In this document: positions 27,546 through 37,898 of the stretch, piece after piece
How positions within the stretch are numbered: the stretch's first letter is position 1
Layout: each line of letters opens with the position of its first letter
Origin: Pseudoglutamicibacter albus
GTDB taxonomy: Bacteria > Actinomycetota > Actinomycetes > Actinomycetales > Micrococcaceae
Assembly: GCF_022346425.1 (NCBI RefSeq)
Contig: NZ_JAKRCW010000003.1
Location: 62,001 to 126,000 of the forward strand
DNA: 64,000 bases
Direction: 5' to 3'
Position numbers and translations under genes: made by a program
Notes under the pieces: generated by a model
What the model saw: the letters and a program-made list of their open reading frames with translations, nothing else
Database searches by the model: none
What the model was told of the DNA's origin: nothing

Positions 27546-28142
27546 CTAGGTGACCTCGCCCCAGCCTTGCTTCATGAGCCGCAGCGTATCCCCTAACACC
27601 ACTGGGATCGCTTTGGATTCAGCGATGATCGGGAAGAAGTTCGTGTCCCCACCCCAACGCGGGATCACGTGCTGATGCAGGTGCGCGGCGATACCGGCAC
27701 CTCCGGCTTGGCCCTGATTCATGCCGAGATTAAAACCGTCAGGGCCCGAAACGTGGGCCAGCACGCGCATCGCTTTCTGGGCAAGCTCGCCCATCTCAGC
27801 TGTTTCTTCCGCTGTGATGTCGGTGTACATCGGGACGTGGCGGTACGGGATCACCATCATGTGGCCCGGATTATATGGGTAGAGGTTGAGGTTCACGAAG
27901 CAATGTTCGCCTCGATAGACGATGAGTGCGTCTTCATCGCTGCGTTGAGGCCCGGAACAGAACGGGCACGTGTGCTCGTCCTTGACCTGGTCCTGCCCCT
28001 TCTCGACGTAGGCCATACGGTACGGGGTCCACAACCGGCCCAGCCGGTCTGGTGCTGAAGCGAGTTCGAAGTCGTCGGTGACCTCGGCATCGTGCTCGGC
28101 TTCCGTGTGAGCGGTTGATTGAGGGTTCTCAGTTTCAGGCAT
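27546..28142 (-). CDS. HIT family nucleotide-binding protein
   Basis: 198 aa. The histidine triad motif [10 protein letters not shown] is at about residues 158-167, and [23 protein letters not shown] earlier is the family's nucleotide-binding region. A Cys pair CPFCSG and a His upstream suggest the zinc-binding Fhit/Ap4A-phosphorylase-like subtype that is conserved next to thrS in actinobacteria. It likely hydrolyses or phosphorolyses dinucleoside polyphosphates or nucleoside adenylates. The start overlaps the thrS stop by 8 bases, and the gene is followed within 2 bases by the phosphatidyltransferase gene, so all three form one operon. Confidence 0.92.
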   Translation of the reverse strand: MPETENPQSTAHTEAEHDAEVTDDFELASAPDRLGRLWTPYRMAYVEKGQDQVKDEHTCPFCSGPQRSDEDALIVYRGEHCFVNLNLYPYNPGHMMVIPYRHVPMYTDITAEETAEMGELAQKAMRVLAHVSGPDGFNLGMNQGQAGGAGIAAHLHQHVIPRWGGDTNFFPIIAESKAIPVVLGDTLRLMKQGWGEVT

Positions 28143-30156
28143 GATCGGTGTTGATCCGTTCGCGTACGTGCTTCACGATGCGTTCGATCGCTTCATCGAC
28201 AGGCACCTGGTTGTCTTGCGAACCGTCACGGTAGCGGAAGGAGACCGCGTTGGCTTCTTGGTCTTCCCCACCTGCGATGAGGGTGAACGGGATCTTCTCC
28301 TTGGACGCGTTGCGGATCTTCTTGGGGAACCTGTCGTGGCTGTCATCGAGTTCCGCGCGGATGCCCTCGGCTTTAAGACGCTCGACGATCTCGGTGAGAT
28401 AGTCGTTGAATACCTCAGCAACAGGGATCGCACGCACCTGAACGGGGGCGAGCCATGCCGGGAACGCACCCGCGTAGTGCTCGGTGAGCACGCCCATGAA
28501 GCGTTCAATCGAACCGAATTTGGCGGCGTGGATCATGACTGGTTCCTGCCGGGTTCCGTCAGCTGCCTGATATTCGAGTTCGAAGCGGGCTGGCTGGTTG
28601 AAATCGTACTGGACCGTGCCCATCTGCCATGTGCGGCCGATCGCATCTCGCGCCTGGACGGAGATCTTTGGCCCGTAGAACGCCGCCCCACCTGGATCCG
28701 GGACGAGCTCAACACCGGTCGAGACAGCGACTTCCTCCAAGATGCGGGTTGCTTCTTCCCACTGTTCTTGAGAACCGATGAACTTATCGGAGTCCTCATC
28801 TCGGGTTGAGAGCTCAAGATAGTAATCATCCATACCGAAGTCCCGTAGCAGGGACAGCATGAATTCGATGAGGTGGCGGACCTCTTCCGGTGCTTGTTCC
28901 TTGGTCACGTAGGAGTGGGAGTCGTCTTGAGCGAAACCGCGCACGCGGGTCAGCCCGTGGATCACGCCGGACTTTTCGTACCGGTAGACGTGCCCGAACT
29001 CGAACAGACGCAGAGGCAGGTCGCGGTAGGAACGGCCCCGTGACTTATAGATGAGGTTGTGCATCGGGCAGTTCATCGCTTTGAGGCGGTATTCCTGACC
29101 CGGCTTGGTCACGTTGCCGTCGTCATCGTGCTCGGCGTCCACGGTCAGCGGCGGGAACATCGTGTCCGCGTAGTACGGCAGATGCCCTGAGGTGTGGAAG
29201 AGGCCAGCACGTGAGATGTGGGGGGTGCCGACGTAATCGAAGCCTGCGGCCACGTGGCGGTCGCGAACGTAGTCTTCCATTTCGCGTTTGATGATGCCGC
29301 CTTTGACGTGGAACACCGGCAGGCCGGAGCCGAGCTCATCCGGGAAGGAGAACAGGTCGAGTTCGGTTCCGAGGCGGCGGTGGTCGCGGCGTTCGGCTTC
29401 TGCGAGGCGCTCTTGGTAGTCCTTGAGTTCCTGCTTGGTTGGCCACGCCGTGCCGTAGATACGTTGCAGCTGTTTGTTGTTTTCGTTGCCGAGCCAATAT
29501 GCTGCCGCGCTACGGGTTAGCGCGAATGCGTTGGAGATGATCTTGGTGTTCGGCAGGTGCGGGCCGCGGCAGAGGTCTCGCCAGATGACTTCGCCGGTCT
29601 TGCGGTCGATGTTGTCGTAGAGGGTGATTTCGCCTTCACCGATCTCAACGCTCATGCCTTCGCCCGAGGTTGCGGCTTCATCGGCTTTGGAGAGCAGGAT
29701 GAGCTTGTATGGCTCGTCTTTGAGTGCTGCGCGTGCTTGTTCAGCGGTGACGGTTTCGCGGCGGAAAGACTGGGTCTGGTTCACGATGCGCAGCATGCGC
29801 TTCTCAATAGCCTTGAGGTCTTCCGGGGTGAAGGGTTCATCGACGTCGAAGTCGAAGTAGAAGCCGTCGGTGATGTAGGGGCCGATGCCGAGTTTAGCTT
29901 CCGGGTAGAGTTCCTGGACGGCTTGAGCCATGACGTGGGCGGTCGAGTGGCGTAGAACGTTGAGTCCGTCTGGGCTGCTGATGTCCACCGATTCGATGAC
30001 AGCGTCGGCTGGCACTTCGCGGTGGAGGTCCCACAGTTCACCGTTGACGCGCATCACTACGGTGGTTTTCTGGTCTTTGAACAGGTCGAGTCCAGTTGTT
30101 CCCTGTTCCACCTCCCGCGCTTGTCCGTCGATCGTGAGGTTCAGGGAATCAGCCAT
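28135..30156 (-). CDS. thrS: Threonyl-tRNA synthetase
   Basis: Class II synthetase charging tRNA-Thr. It is 673 aa with an N-terminal TGS domain, an editing domain ([24 protein letters not shown] with the HxxxH site), a catalytic core ([29 protein letters not shown] with the zinc Cys) and a C-terminal anticodon-binding domain. The AAAGG ribosome binding site fits the ATG at 30156. It leads the thrS-HIT-phosphatidyltransferase operon. The 105 bases upstream carry three copies of CATAGAA, and one contains TAGAAT, a possible -10. Confidence 0.98.
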   Translation of the reverse strand: MADSLNLTIDGQAREVEQGTTGLDLFKDQKTTVVMRVNGELWDLHREVPADAVIESVDISSPDGLNVLRHSTAHVMAQAVQELYPEAKLGIGPYITDGFYFDFDVDEPFTPEDLKAIEKRMLRIVNQTQSFRRETVTAEQARAALKDEPYKLILLSKADEAATSGEGMSVEIGEGEITLYDNIDRKTGEVIWRDLCRGPHLPNTKIISNAFALTRSAAAYWLGNENNKQLQRIYGTAWPTKQELKDYQERLAEAERRDHRRLGTELDLFSFPDELGSGLPVFHVKGGIIKREMEDYVRDRHVAAGFDYVGTPHISRAGLFHTSGHLPYYADTMFPPLTVDAEHDDDGNVTKPGQEYRLKAMNCPMHNLIYKSRGRSYRDLPLRLFEFGHVYRYEKSGVIHGLTRVRGFAQDDSHSYVTKEQAPEEVRHLIEFMLSLLRDFGMDDYYLELSTRDEDSDKFIGSQEQWEEATRILEEVAVSTGVELVPDPGGAAFYGPKISVQARDAIGRTWQMGTVQYDFNQPARFELEYQAADGTRQEPVMIHAAKFGSIERFMGVLTEHYAGAFPAWLAPVQVRAIPVAEVFNDYLTEIVERLKAEGIRAELDDSHDRFPKKIRNASKEKIPFTLIAGGEDQEANAVSFRYRDGSQDNQVPVDEAIERIVKHVRERINTDHA

Positions 30157-30261
30157 GGTGGCCCGCCTTTCTTGTTCTATGGCTTTATGGTGAGTGGCAT
30201 ACCGAGGCCACGACCAGCCAATGTCTCATTCTATGGCACTGTTGAGTTTCTATGTCCTTAT

Positions 30262-33200
30262 TCAGTGTGAAGCGCGGCATGTTTGTTTCGTGTATGCGGT
30301 GTTTTCGAGGTAGCCGGGTTGCGGTGGGAGTTTTTCGGGTGGGGTTTCGGGTGTGATGGGTTCTTGGAGGTCCCATGCACGGATCGCTTGGATGCTCACG
30401 GCTCTCGGGCCGGTGCGGCGTGTGGTGCCTTCTACGAGCATGAGTCGTGATGAGAAAACGATCGGGCCGGCATCGTTTTGCGCTTGGGTGAAGAAGGAAA
30501 TATCGGCGCAACCGTGCCCGTCATCGAGGCTAATGAAGACGACCCTCTCCCCTGAACGCATCGGCGGGGTTTGAGTTGCCACACGCACCCCAGCGACGAG
30601 GACTCGGGTCCCTGAGCGTAGTTCCAGAAGCCGGTTGGATGGGGTTGCGCCGATGGCTTCGAGATAGGAGGCGTGGGCGTCCATGATGTGGCCGCTGATG
30701 TCAGCGGCGGTGAGGTCGAGTTCGGTTCGGACGTTTTGGGCTGGTGTCGGATCAGGGATAACCGGTGCTAGCGCCGCGGTTTCAAGGTCCACCCCTAGAT
30801 CGAGTGCGCCTTGGCCTGGGATGGGTCGGTCTTTGTGCGCGCGTTGTGGTGTGTTGCGTTGGGTTTCGAGGTGGTGAATGAGGTCGGCTCTGCCTCCTCT
30901 ACCGGGTGTCAGGAAACGGTCGAGTGCTCCGAGTTGGGCTAACCGGACCATGCTGGCTTTAGTGATGCGGGCGCGGGAACGAACGTCTGCGACTGATGTG
31001 TAGGGGGCGTTGGCGCTTAAGCGTTGGGCTTCAGGGGTGCTGAGTCCGCTGACCAGTGTCCAGGACATGCGGATGCCAAGATCTCCGCGCACCCGATACC
31101 CGGGTACTGGTTCACTCGGTGTTTGGGCGTGTTCGGGGATGCGTTCAAGCTTGAAGGATGTACTCGAGGCGTTGACATCCAGCGGGAGTAGCGGGATACC
31201 GAGCCGGCGGGCTTCTGCGATGAGCAGCCTTTGCGGGTACATGCCCGGGTCGTGTTCGAATAGTGCGGCCATGAACGCTTCTGGGTGGTGGGTTTTCAGC
31301 CACGCGGATTGATATGTGGGGATGGCGAACGCGGCTCCGTGGGCTTTGCAGAATCCGAAGGAGCCGAAAGCGGCCAGGATGGACCATACTTCATCGATGA
31401 CGTCGACCGAATACCCTTTCGTGAGCGCATCGCGCCTGAACGTTTTTTCGAAGACCGGTTCCCGCTCAGGGTTGCCGATCCAGCGCCGGTACACGTCAGC
31501 ACGTGCGAGCCCGCACCCTGTCATGAGGTCGATGATGCGCAGGACTTGTTCGTGGAACACCACAACCCCGTGGGTTTCTTTCAAGATCGGGGCGAGATCC
31601 GGGTGCGGGACTTCCGTGTGCCGGAATCCGTGACGTTGTTCCAGGAACGGTTTGACCATGTCTGATTGCATCGGGCCTGGACGGAACAGGGAAATGTCGA
31701 TGATGAGGTCGTTGAGTTCAGTCGGGGCGAGCTTCCCGATGAGTTCCCGCTGGCCTGGGGATTCGATTTGGAAAACCCCCAGCGTGTTGGTTGTCCGGAT
31801 CATCTGGAAAGTGGCTTCATCATCGAACGGAATCCGGTCTAAATAGACCGAATCCGTTACCCCGTGTATCCGTTTGATTTCTTCGAGGGTGTAGGCGATT
31901 GCTGACTGCATCCGGACCCCGAGCACATCGAGTTTGATGAGCCCCATGTGGTCCATGTCGTGTTTATCGAATTGGCTCATAGCCAGCCCCATACCGGAGG
32001 GCTGGACCGGGGTCCGGTCTAATAAGGAACTGTCTGAAAGGATCACCCCGCACGGGTGCATTGAGATGTGGCGAGGCAACCGGTCAAGCCGCTCTGTGAG
32101 ATCGACGAGTAAGTCCCACCGGTTGTTACCGGTTTGGCGTTCAGCTTCAAGCCGGTGCGCGAGCGGGGCGAGCTCCGGCATTTTCGCAACCGCGTCCCGC
32201 ACGTTCGAGGCGTTCAGCCGCCACAGGCTCTTAGCTGCTCGGTCGATATCGTCGCTTTCCATGCCGAGCGCATAGCCTGCATCGCGGACCGCTCCCCTTG
32301 CCCTGTAGGCGTTCTGCATCGACATGAGCGTGGTGCGGTCTTCACCGAAGCGTTTGAACAGTTCCCTATAGACCGCGTGACGTTGAGCGGATTCAACATC
32401 CACATCGATATCCGGCAGGTTTGCTCGTTCCCGTGAGAGGAAACGTTCAAAGATCAGGTCATGTTCAAGCGGGTTCACATGCGATATCCCTAAGAGGTAC
32501 ACCACAAGGCTCGATGCGCCTGAGCCTCGCGCGGCGGCCCTGACCCCCATGCCGTGGATGATGTCGGTAGCCGCGGCGACGGTGAGGAAATAGCTTGCAA
32601 ACCCGAGCTCTTCGATGATGCCCAGTTCATGCTCCAGGACGTCCAGGGCACGCTGACGCATCCGTTCAGCGCGCGCCGGTGAATGATGCAGAACAGCTTC
32701 GCCGCCTGGAGCGAATAACCGTTCGAGGCTCGCCAGGCACCGTTGCCGTAATTCAAGCATCGGGTTGTGCCTAATCCCGATCACGTGCGCCTCAGGAACA
32801 ACCGGGGTTCCCCAGCCCATATGTTTGACCGGATCAAGCGCGCTCAGAGACGCACACCGTTGCGTTGAGCGCAGCAACTGCTCGGCCCCCTGGGACCCTA
32901 GCCCCGCGGCCGAGGCCAGCTCGGCAGCCACCTCGTGCATCTGGGCGCTTGGCTTGAGCCATCCTTGCCCGTTGACTTGCGGGCTCTCACCGCGGGCAGC
33001 GCTCACCGCGGGAACGGTGCCTTTCGGTGCGGTAACAGAACCTAGTGGGCTCATCAGGCGCACCGCGTCCACAACATCGGCGGTGGCGGCGCCGTCCGGG
33101 GTCGCATACCGCACCGCGTTCGTCACAACCGCTTCCATACGGCTTTCGCGGGCGGCTTTCCACATCCGTAGAGCATGCGCGTGGCTACAGCGCTGCCCGG

Positions 33201-33837
33201 GCCGGGACATGTGGCTCACCAGTTCTATAAACAACGCATCGGTATGGAGTGTGTCCTGCCATGCTTTAAGCCGGCGCCGCATGTGCGCATAGCGGCGACG
33301 ATACGCGGCATGGCCCACATCCGAGTCAGGCCCTAGGAGCACACTGAGGCGTACATAGCCATCGGGCCCGAGTACTGCTTGGCGCACATCAAGCCGGCTC
33401 ACCCCCACAATCCCGTGGGCTTCTCTCCCCCGCTGATGCGCTACCGACACGAGCCGAACCAGCGCCGAATACCCCTCCGAGGAACCACGGGCGAGCACAA
33501 CAATCCGACCTGCAACGCTCACCTCGCCGGCACTGTTCACCCCAGCTGCGGTGCTCGCCCCGCCTACGATATTTTCTTCGTCTGCGATGCTCGCGCCAGA
33601 AACGCTCGTGCTTTCGAGCAGAGCAAGATCTACGCCCAGAATCGGGGTGACCCCATGCTCGATGCACGCCGCAACATGTTTGATAGCCCCGTATAGCCCG
33701 TCGCGGTCAGTGCACGCTAGAGCCCAAGCACCATCAGCTGCAGCCTGTTCCACTAACTTCTCTGGCCGGTCAACCCCGTAGTGGGCGCTATACGCGGTAG
33801 AAACATGCAGATGCGGGAAACCCACTTTTCCCTTCAT
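30262..33837 (-). CDS. dnaE2: Error-prone DNA polymerase III alpha subunit, DnaE2/ImuC type
   Basis: C-family polymerase for translesion synthesis in the SOS mutasome. It is 1191 aa: an N-terminal PHP domain (FPHLHVSTAYSAHYG, ALACTDRDGLYG), polymerase core with the catalytic pair in RANLPDIDVDVE and the third Asp in MGLIKLDVLGVR, helix-hairpin-helix region and a C-terminal OB fold. A Ser/Ala/Gly-rich insertion of about 30 residues lies near residues 95-125. The DnaE2 type is inferred from the FPHLHVSTAYS start and the adjacent DUF6504 gene; it is not the replicative DnaE1. It follows DUF6504 by 21 bases, and a LexA box lies upstream of the pair. No imuB is present in the window. Confidence 0.9.
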   Translation of the reverse strand: MKGKVGFPHLHVSTAYSAHYGVDRPEKLVEQAAADGAWALACTDRDGLYGAIKHVAACIEHGVTPILGVDLALLESTSVSGASIADEENIVGGASTAAGVNSAGEVSVAGRIVVLARGSSEGYSALVRLVSVAHQRGREAHGIVGVSRLDVRQAVLGPDGYVRLSVLLGPDSDVGHAAYRRRYAHMRRRLKAWQDTLHTDALFIELVSHMSRPGQRCSHAHALRMWKAARESRMEAVVTNAVRYATPDGAATADVVDAVRLMSPLGSVTAPKGTVPAVSAARGESPQVNGQGWLKPSAQMHEVAAELASAAGLGSQGAEQLLRSTQRCASLSALDPVKHMGWGTPVVPEAHVIGIRHNPMLELRQRCLASLERLFAPGGEAVLHHSPARAERMRQRALDVLEHELGIIEELGFASYFLTVAAATDIIHGMGVRAAARGSGASSLVVYLLGISHVNPLEHDLIFERFLSRERANLPDIDVDVESAQRHAVYRELFKRFGEDRTTLMSMQNAYRARGAVRDAGYALGMESDDIDRAAKSLWRLNASNVRDAVAKMPELAPLAHRLEAERQTGNNRWDLLVDLTERLDRLPRHISMHPCGVILSDSSLLDRTPVQPSGMGLAMSQFDKHDMDHMGLIKLDVLGVRMQSAIAYTLEEIKRIHGVTDSVYLDRIPFDDEATFQMIRTTNTLGVFQIESPGQRELIGKLAPTELNDLIIDISLFRPGPMQSDMVKPFLEQRHGFRHTEVPHPDLAPILKETHGVVVFHEQVLRIIDLMTGCGLARADVYRRWIGNPEREPVFEKTFRRDALTKGYSVDVIDEVWSILAAFGSFGFCKAHGAAFAIPTYQSAWLKTHHPEAFMAALFEHDPGMYPQRLLIAEARRLGIPLLPLDVNASSTSFKLERIPEHAQTPSEPVPGYRVRGDLGIRMSWTLVSGLSTPEAQRLSANAPYTSVADVRSRARITKASMVRLAQLGALDRFLTPGRGGRADLIHHLETQRNTPQRAHKDRPIPGQGALDLGVDLETAALAPVIPDPTPAQNVRTELDLTAADISGHIMDAHASYLEAIGATPSNRLLELRSGTRVLVAGVRVATQTPPMRSGERVVFISLDDGHGCADISFFTQAQNDAGPIVFSSRLMLVEGTTRRTGPRAVSIQAIRAWDLQEPITPETPPEKLPPQPGYLENTAYTKQTCRASH

Positions 33838-33858
33838 ACGCTTAAGCGACTGCCTTCT

Positions 33859-34179
33859 CTACGCGCTACGTTGTAAAGGCTGCGAAGGCAGTTCAACATT
33901 GATCAGCCGCCACCGGCCCGTTGCGCAGTGCTGAGAAACATACATTGTCTGCGGCTCAGAACTTGGATTCAACTGCACCTGCAACTGCCACACCAAATGA
34001 TCAACAGTCCCGGGTCCAGAACCTTTAACGGCTCTAGGGTCCTCCTCCCACCAGGCCCTACGCTCAAACCACTTCACGGGCTCTGCGCACACCGTCCATG
34101 TGCGCCCTTGCCACAGCACGGCACTCGGCGCGCCCTGCTCGTCACAACGCAATTCCACAGATTGGGTGAACATACTCAT
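33859..34179 (-). CDS. DUF6504 family protein, SOS mutasome-associated
   Basis: 106 aa. The pattern VELRCDEQGAPSAVLWQGRTWTV followed by WFERRAWW and a C-terminal RWRLINVEL matches the small Trp-rich DUF6504 family that, from memory, lies between or is fused to the Y-family ImuB and DnaE2 in actinobacteria. Function unknown; a role in mutasome assembly is inference from context. It is the first gene after a perfect LexA box (34271-34286), with dnaE2 21 bases downstream. Confidence 0.78.
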   Translation of the reverse strand: MSMFTQSVELRCDEQGAPSAVLWQGRTWTVCAEPVKWFERRAWWEEDPRAVKGSGPGTVDHLVWQLQVQLNPSSEPQTMYVSQHCATGRWRLINVELPSQPLQRSA

Positions 34180-34270
34180 GTTTCCTACTTCTCACCGGCC
34201 GCCTGTGAGCTGGCTCGGCCGCAACGCTGGATGTGCGGGGCCTGGGAAGCGGAACCTCACACAACGAGAT

Positions 34271-34286
34271 TCGAACATGTGTTCGA
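34271..34286 (-). promoter_or_regulatory. LexA (SOS) box upstream of DUF6504-dnaE2
   Basis: TCGAACATGTGTTCGA is a perfect 16-base match to the actinobacterial LexA operator (TCGAAC-N4-GTTCGA). It lies 92 bases before the DUF6504 start in the divergent gap to the ZapE-like gene. It most likely represses DUF6504-dnaE2 until DNA damage. Control of the plus-strand gene as well is possible, because the site is symmetric. Confidence 0.9.
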
Positions 34287-34394
34287 TAGGAAGACCTTAA
34301 GAATACCCCCTGACAGTTTGAACCGCACACCCGCCCTAACCTCTGCGCGCTTGCGTTACACACACGTTCTGCCCCATCGGAGACAATAGGGACC

Positions 34395-35576
34395 ATGCCC
34401 CTTCAACCCCTCGATAGCGCTACCCCGACCTCTCCGGACAACACCCCTTCTCAGCAAGAAACCATGCCTGCCCCGCCGAGCCCTCTATACGAACGTCTCG
34501 GCTGGGACTCACTCGACGCCGCGCTCGCCGCGACCAGCCGGGCATCTGAAAGCCGTGGCGTTGCACTCGATCCACACCAGATAAGCGCAGCCCACACAAT
34601 CCTGGGCTCGCACCGTTCGGGGGTCTACCTTGTGGGCGAGGTCGGACGCGGTAAGACCTGGCTCATCGACAGCATCCTCCGCAACGCCCCCGCAGCAACC
34701 CTGCGGATGCATTTGACCGCGTTCTTCCGCGCGTTAACCCACAGCATGCACACCAACGGGCACGCCTTCGCGCAAGCCGTCACCGACGTCGTAGCAGCCA
34801 ACACCGTGATCTTCATCGATGAATTCCACGTCCACGATGTCGCCGACGCCGTCATGCTGCGCCGCGCACTCAGCATCCTCGCCGAGCACGACATCGCACT
34901 CTTCACAACATCCAACGCCGCGCCCGGTAACGGTCACGACGACCCCATGATCGCTGACGCGCTCGGCCCCGCAGCACGCCACATCCATGAAAACCTCGAG
35001 GTCCTAACCCTCACGCATCCACAGGACTACCGCGCGCTCCAACACCACACAATCCCGCCTCACCCAAACCAGCACCAGCCAAGCCCGCACCAAGCTACCG
35101 GCTTCGCAGCGGGCACCTGGACCATCGTCAACAGCCCCGCCTCATCCCCAGCCACCGGCACCACAACAGGCAACACCACAACAAGCAGCGCAACCATCCC
35201 GCTACCCGGGACTGCACGCACCCTGACCGTCAACCCCACCAGCCTAGACAGCACGGACTCAGAAAACGCCACACTAGACACAACCTGGGAATACTTATGC
35301 GAAGGCAGCATTTCCCCAGCAGATCTGCTCGCGCTCGCCGATGACTATTCGACCTGGGTCCTCCGGGAGGTCCCCGCGCCTGAAAGTATGACGCGCAACG
35401 CGATACAGCGGTTCGCGCACATGGTCGATGTGTTAGCCGATGCGGACATCCCGCTACACGTCTATGCCCCGGTCCCACCGGAGGAGCTTGCCCGCGCACC
35501 CCGCGGGCCGGTCTATCCCGAACGCATGTTTTCGCGCCTGCAGCTGCTGACACCGGTTGCTGACACGCGCCCTTGA
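34395..35576 (+). CDS. zapE: AFG1/ZapE-family P-loop ATPase
   Basis: 393 aa. ATPase of the AFG1/ZapE family, whose E. coli member modulates the Z-ring. Walker A GEVGRGKTW and Walker B VIFIDEFHVHDVADA are clear, with a sensor TTSNAAP and a C-terminal region FAHMVDVLADADIPLHVYAP. A roughly 60-residue Thr/Ser/His/Gln-rich insertion (about residues 215-275, HHTIPPHPNQHQPSPH and TTTGNTTTSS) interrupts the usual core. Start supported by AGGGA. Its stop lies 20 bases before the S9 peptidase ATG, suggesting co-transcription. It is divergent from the SOS genes. Confidence 0.85.
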   Translation: MPLQPLDSATPTSPDNTPSQQETMPAPPSPLYERLGWDSLDAALAATSRASESRGVALDPHQISAAHTILGSHRSGVYLVGEVGRGKTWLIDSILRNAPAATLRMHLTAFFRALTHSMHTNGHAFAQAVTDVVAANTVIFIDEFHVHDVADAVMLRRALSILAEHDIALFTTSNAAPGNGHDDPMIADALGPAARHIHENLEVLTLTHPQDYRALQHHTIPPHPNQHQPSPHQATGFAAGTWTIVNSPASSPATGTTTGNTTTSSATIPLPGTARTLTVNPTSLDSTDSENATLDTTWEYLCEGSISPADLLALADDYSTWVLREVPAPESMTRNAIQRFAHMVDVLADADIPLHVYAPVPPEELARAPRGPVYPERMFSRLQLLTPVADTRP

Positions 35577-35596
35577 TGCGCGGTAGCCTCGAAACT

Positions 35597-37795
35597 ATGA
35601 ATCAAACCCTTCAGACACTTCTCAACGCAACACGCGTCACGGGCCTTGAAGCCAGCGCTAACGGACGCGTCGTCGCCACCGTCCAACAGCTGGATGCCGA
35701 TGGCACCGGCTGGCAGAGCCAGATCGTTGAACTCCCGAAGGGTTCAACACAACCCCGTACTTTGACCCGCCACGAGAAGGGCGCATCAAGCCCCGTCTTG
35801 GATGCGCGGGGTCGCTTGTTTTATATGGCGTCCAACCCTGAGGGCGCGAAGGCCGGCAGTTGCATATGGCACCTTCCGCAGGCGTCTGCTTCCCCATTGT
35901 TGCTTGGCTCGCGTCCGGGTGGGTTCCGTAGCTTGCAGGTCAGTAAGAGCACACTGTTCGCTCAAGCGGGTATGCATTCGCAGGCGAGCACTGAAGCGGA
36001 GCACGCAGAGTATTCGCGTAGCCGCTCCACGATGCATGTGTCCGGGATCCTTCATTCCGCGTTCCCTTCGCGTTATTGGGCGAGCGATCTTGGGCCTGCA
36101 ACGGACGTGATCCTGGTGGCTGAGTTGCCCGAAAACATCGAGGCAGCCGCCTCTGAACATGAGAAGAACGCTCGCCTCAAGAAAGCCGCCGAGGCGGCTA
36201 GCAAGGACGCTGTCAGCAAGGACACCGCTGGCGAAGACAGCGAGGCGGATAGCAAGGGCAACGACACTAGCGAGAACAACGACGCCGCTGAGGGAGCGGA
36301 TTCGCTGCTCTCCTGGCGTGTTGTACGGATGCCGAAGGGGCGATTGCTTTCGTGGAAGGCGGCCCCGGATGCCTCGTTCATTCTCGCAGCGATCGAGGTC
36401 AACGTCGCTGATCTCATCACGGGCACGCAGTTGTGGCGCATCGATGTCGCTACGGGTGAGAAGACCATGCTTACCGACGTCGACACGGTTCCTGGTCATC
36501 ACCTCAGCCTGGTCGATATTTCTCCTGATTCAGCCAAGGTTGTTCTCAACTGCGCCCGTGATTGGACCCCGCAGCAGTCGCTGAGATCGACCTCCCACAT
36601 CATGGATATCGCGACCGGTGAGCGCACCGAGCTGTGGCCGGAGCTGGACCACTGGGTCGCTCCGATCTGGGTCACGAATTCCGAGCTCGCGGCAACGAGC
36701 GATGACGCCGGTAGCGGTTCCGTATGGTTCGGTTCGGCGACCGATGCCGCGCCGCAGCGCATCGCCGGCGGCCCAGGTACCGGCGAGGTTTTCACTGGCC
36801 TGGCACGTGTGGGTGCCGCGGACCGCTCGGTAAGCGGGGATGAAGCGCCCGCCTTGATTTCATTGCGTAACGGGATCTCTGTTGCACCGCATCCGGTGCG
36901 CATCGGGCTACCGAGCGACGCCGGAGCAGCAGAAAACACGGCTGAGGTCACGGTCGAGGAACTCGCTAACCCAGCTGATGCAACGGATCAGCCGGGCCGT
37001 ACAGAAAACATCACGGCAACAGCGGAGGACGGAACCGAGATCCGCGCGTGGCTACGGTTGCCGGAAGGTAGCGGCCCTCACCCGCTCGTCGTGTTCGCAC
37101 ACGGCGGACCGTGGGGTTCGTGGAACGCGTTCACCTACCGCTGGAACCCGGCACCGTTTGTCGCCGCGGGCTTCGCGGTCCTTCTGCCGGACCCGGCTAT
37201 CTCGACCGGCTATGGCCAGGCGATGATCGACCGTGGCCAGCAGCAGCTCGGCGGAACCCCGTACACGGACATCATGGCGCTCACTGACGCCACCATCCAG
37301 CGGGCAGACATCGACGAAACCAAGCAGGCGTTCGCTGGCGGTTCCTACGGCGGCTTCATGGCTAACTGGGTTGCCGGGCATACGGGCGACCGGTTCAAAG
37401 CCATCGTGACCCACGCCTCGCTATGGAATACGACCTCGATGGGCCGCAGCACCGACAACGCGTCCTGGGACCGTGCGATGCGGGAGCAGGGAGCGGAGTA
37501 TTCGCCGCATCTCTTCGCGGAGAAGATCACAGCCCCGATGCTCGTGATCCACGGCGATAAAGACTACCGTGTTCCGATCGGTCAGGGGCTCGAGCTGTGG
37601 CACGCACTCCATGTGCATGCGTCCACACCACGTGCTGCGGACGGGTCGCTTCCCCACCGCTACCTCTACTTCCCGGATGAGGGTCACTGGATCGAGTCCC
37701 GCGGGAATGCTGAGGTCTGGTACCGCACGTTCATCGGCTTCCTGCAAGAGCATGTGCTCGGCGAGGGACCTGAGAAGCCGCTCTCGCTCGGATAG
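35597..37795 (+). CDS. S9 family serine peptidase (acylaminoacyl/prolyl oligopeptidase type)
   Basis: 732 aa from the ATG at 35597. Layout: an N-terminal beta-propeller-like domain and a C-terminal alpha/beta hydrolase domain with the catalytic Ser in AGGSYGGFMANW, Asp in IHGDKDYRVPIG and His in FPDEGHWIES. It releases amino acids or short peptides from small substrates. No signal peptide is visible, so it should be cytoplasmic. A charged insertion of about 45 residues (Lys/Ala/Asp/Ser/Glu/Asn-rich, about residues 188-232) lies in the propeller and looks like a disordered linker. A terminator follows at 37810. Confidence 0.92.
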   Translation: MNQTLQTLLNATRVTGLEASANGRVVATVQQLDADGTGWQSQIVELPKGSTQPRTLTRHEKGASSPVLDARGRLFYMASNPEGAKAGSCIWHLPQASASPLLLGSRPGGFRSLQVSKSTLFAQAGMHSQASTEAEHAEYSRSRSTMHVSGILHSAFPSRYWASDLGPATDVILVAELPENIEAAASEHEKNARLKKAAEAASKDAVSKDTAGEDSEADSKGNDTSENNDAAEGADSLLSWRVVRMPKGRLLSWKAAPDASFILAAIEVNVADLITGTQLWRIDVATGEKTMLTDVDTVPGHHLSLVDISPDSAKVVLNCARDWTPQQSLRSTSHIMDIATGERTELWPELDHWVAPIWVTNSELAATSDDAGSGSVWFGSATDAAPQRIAGGPGTGEVFTGLARVGAADRSVSGDEAPALISLRNGISVAPHPVRIGLPSDAGAAENTAEVTVEELANPADATDQPGRTENITATAEDGTEIRAWLRLPEGSGPHPLVVFAHGGPWGSWNAFTYRWNPAPFVAAGFAVLLPDPAISTGYGQAMIDRGQQQLGGTPYTDIMALTDATIQRADIDETKQAFAGGSYGGFMANWVAGHTGDRFKAIVTHASLWNTTSMGRSTDNASWDRAMREQGAEYSPHLFAEKITAPMLVIHGDKDYRVPIGQGLELWHALHVHASTPRAADGSLPHRYLYFPDEGHWIESRGNAEVWYRTFIGFLQEHVLGEGPEKPLSLG

Positions 37796-37809
37796 CCGTT
37801 ATTGAGCAA

Positions 37810-37851
37810 CGTTCTGGCCGCCTAGCCGTTGGTGGTTAGCCGGCCAGAACG
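37810..37851 (+). terminator. Terminator after the S9 peptidase gene
   Basis: An 11-bp stem CGTTCTGGCCG / CGGCCAGAACG with an additional inner stem CTAGCC/GGTTAG (one G-U pair), 14 bases beyond the stop codon. Confidence 0.8.
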
Positions 37852-37898
37852 ATGCAACAAAACTAGAGCAGCGTCGGCTCTTACTTCAGAACGCACCC

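Noticed and set aside
33600-33837. Degenerate PHP motif (TDRDG instead of TDHDG) in DnaE2 as a novelty
   Set aside because: From memory, other actinobacterial DnaE2 proteins carry the same Arg, so it is family-typical rather than unusual.
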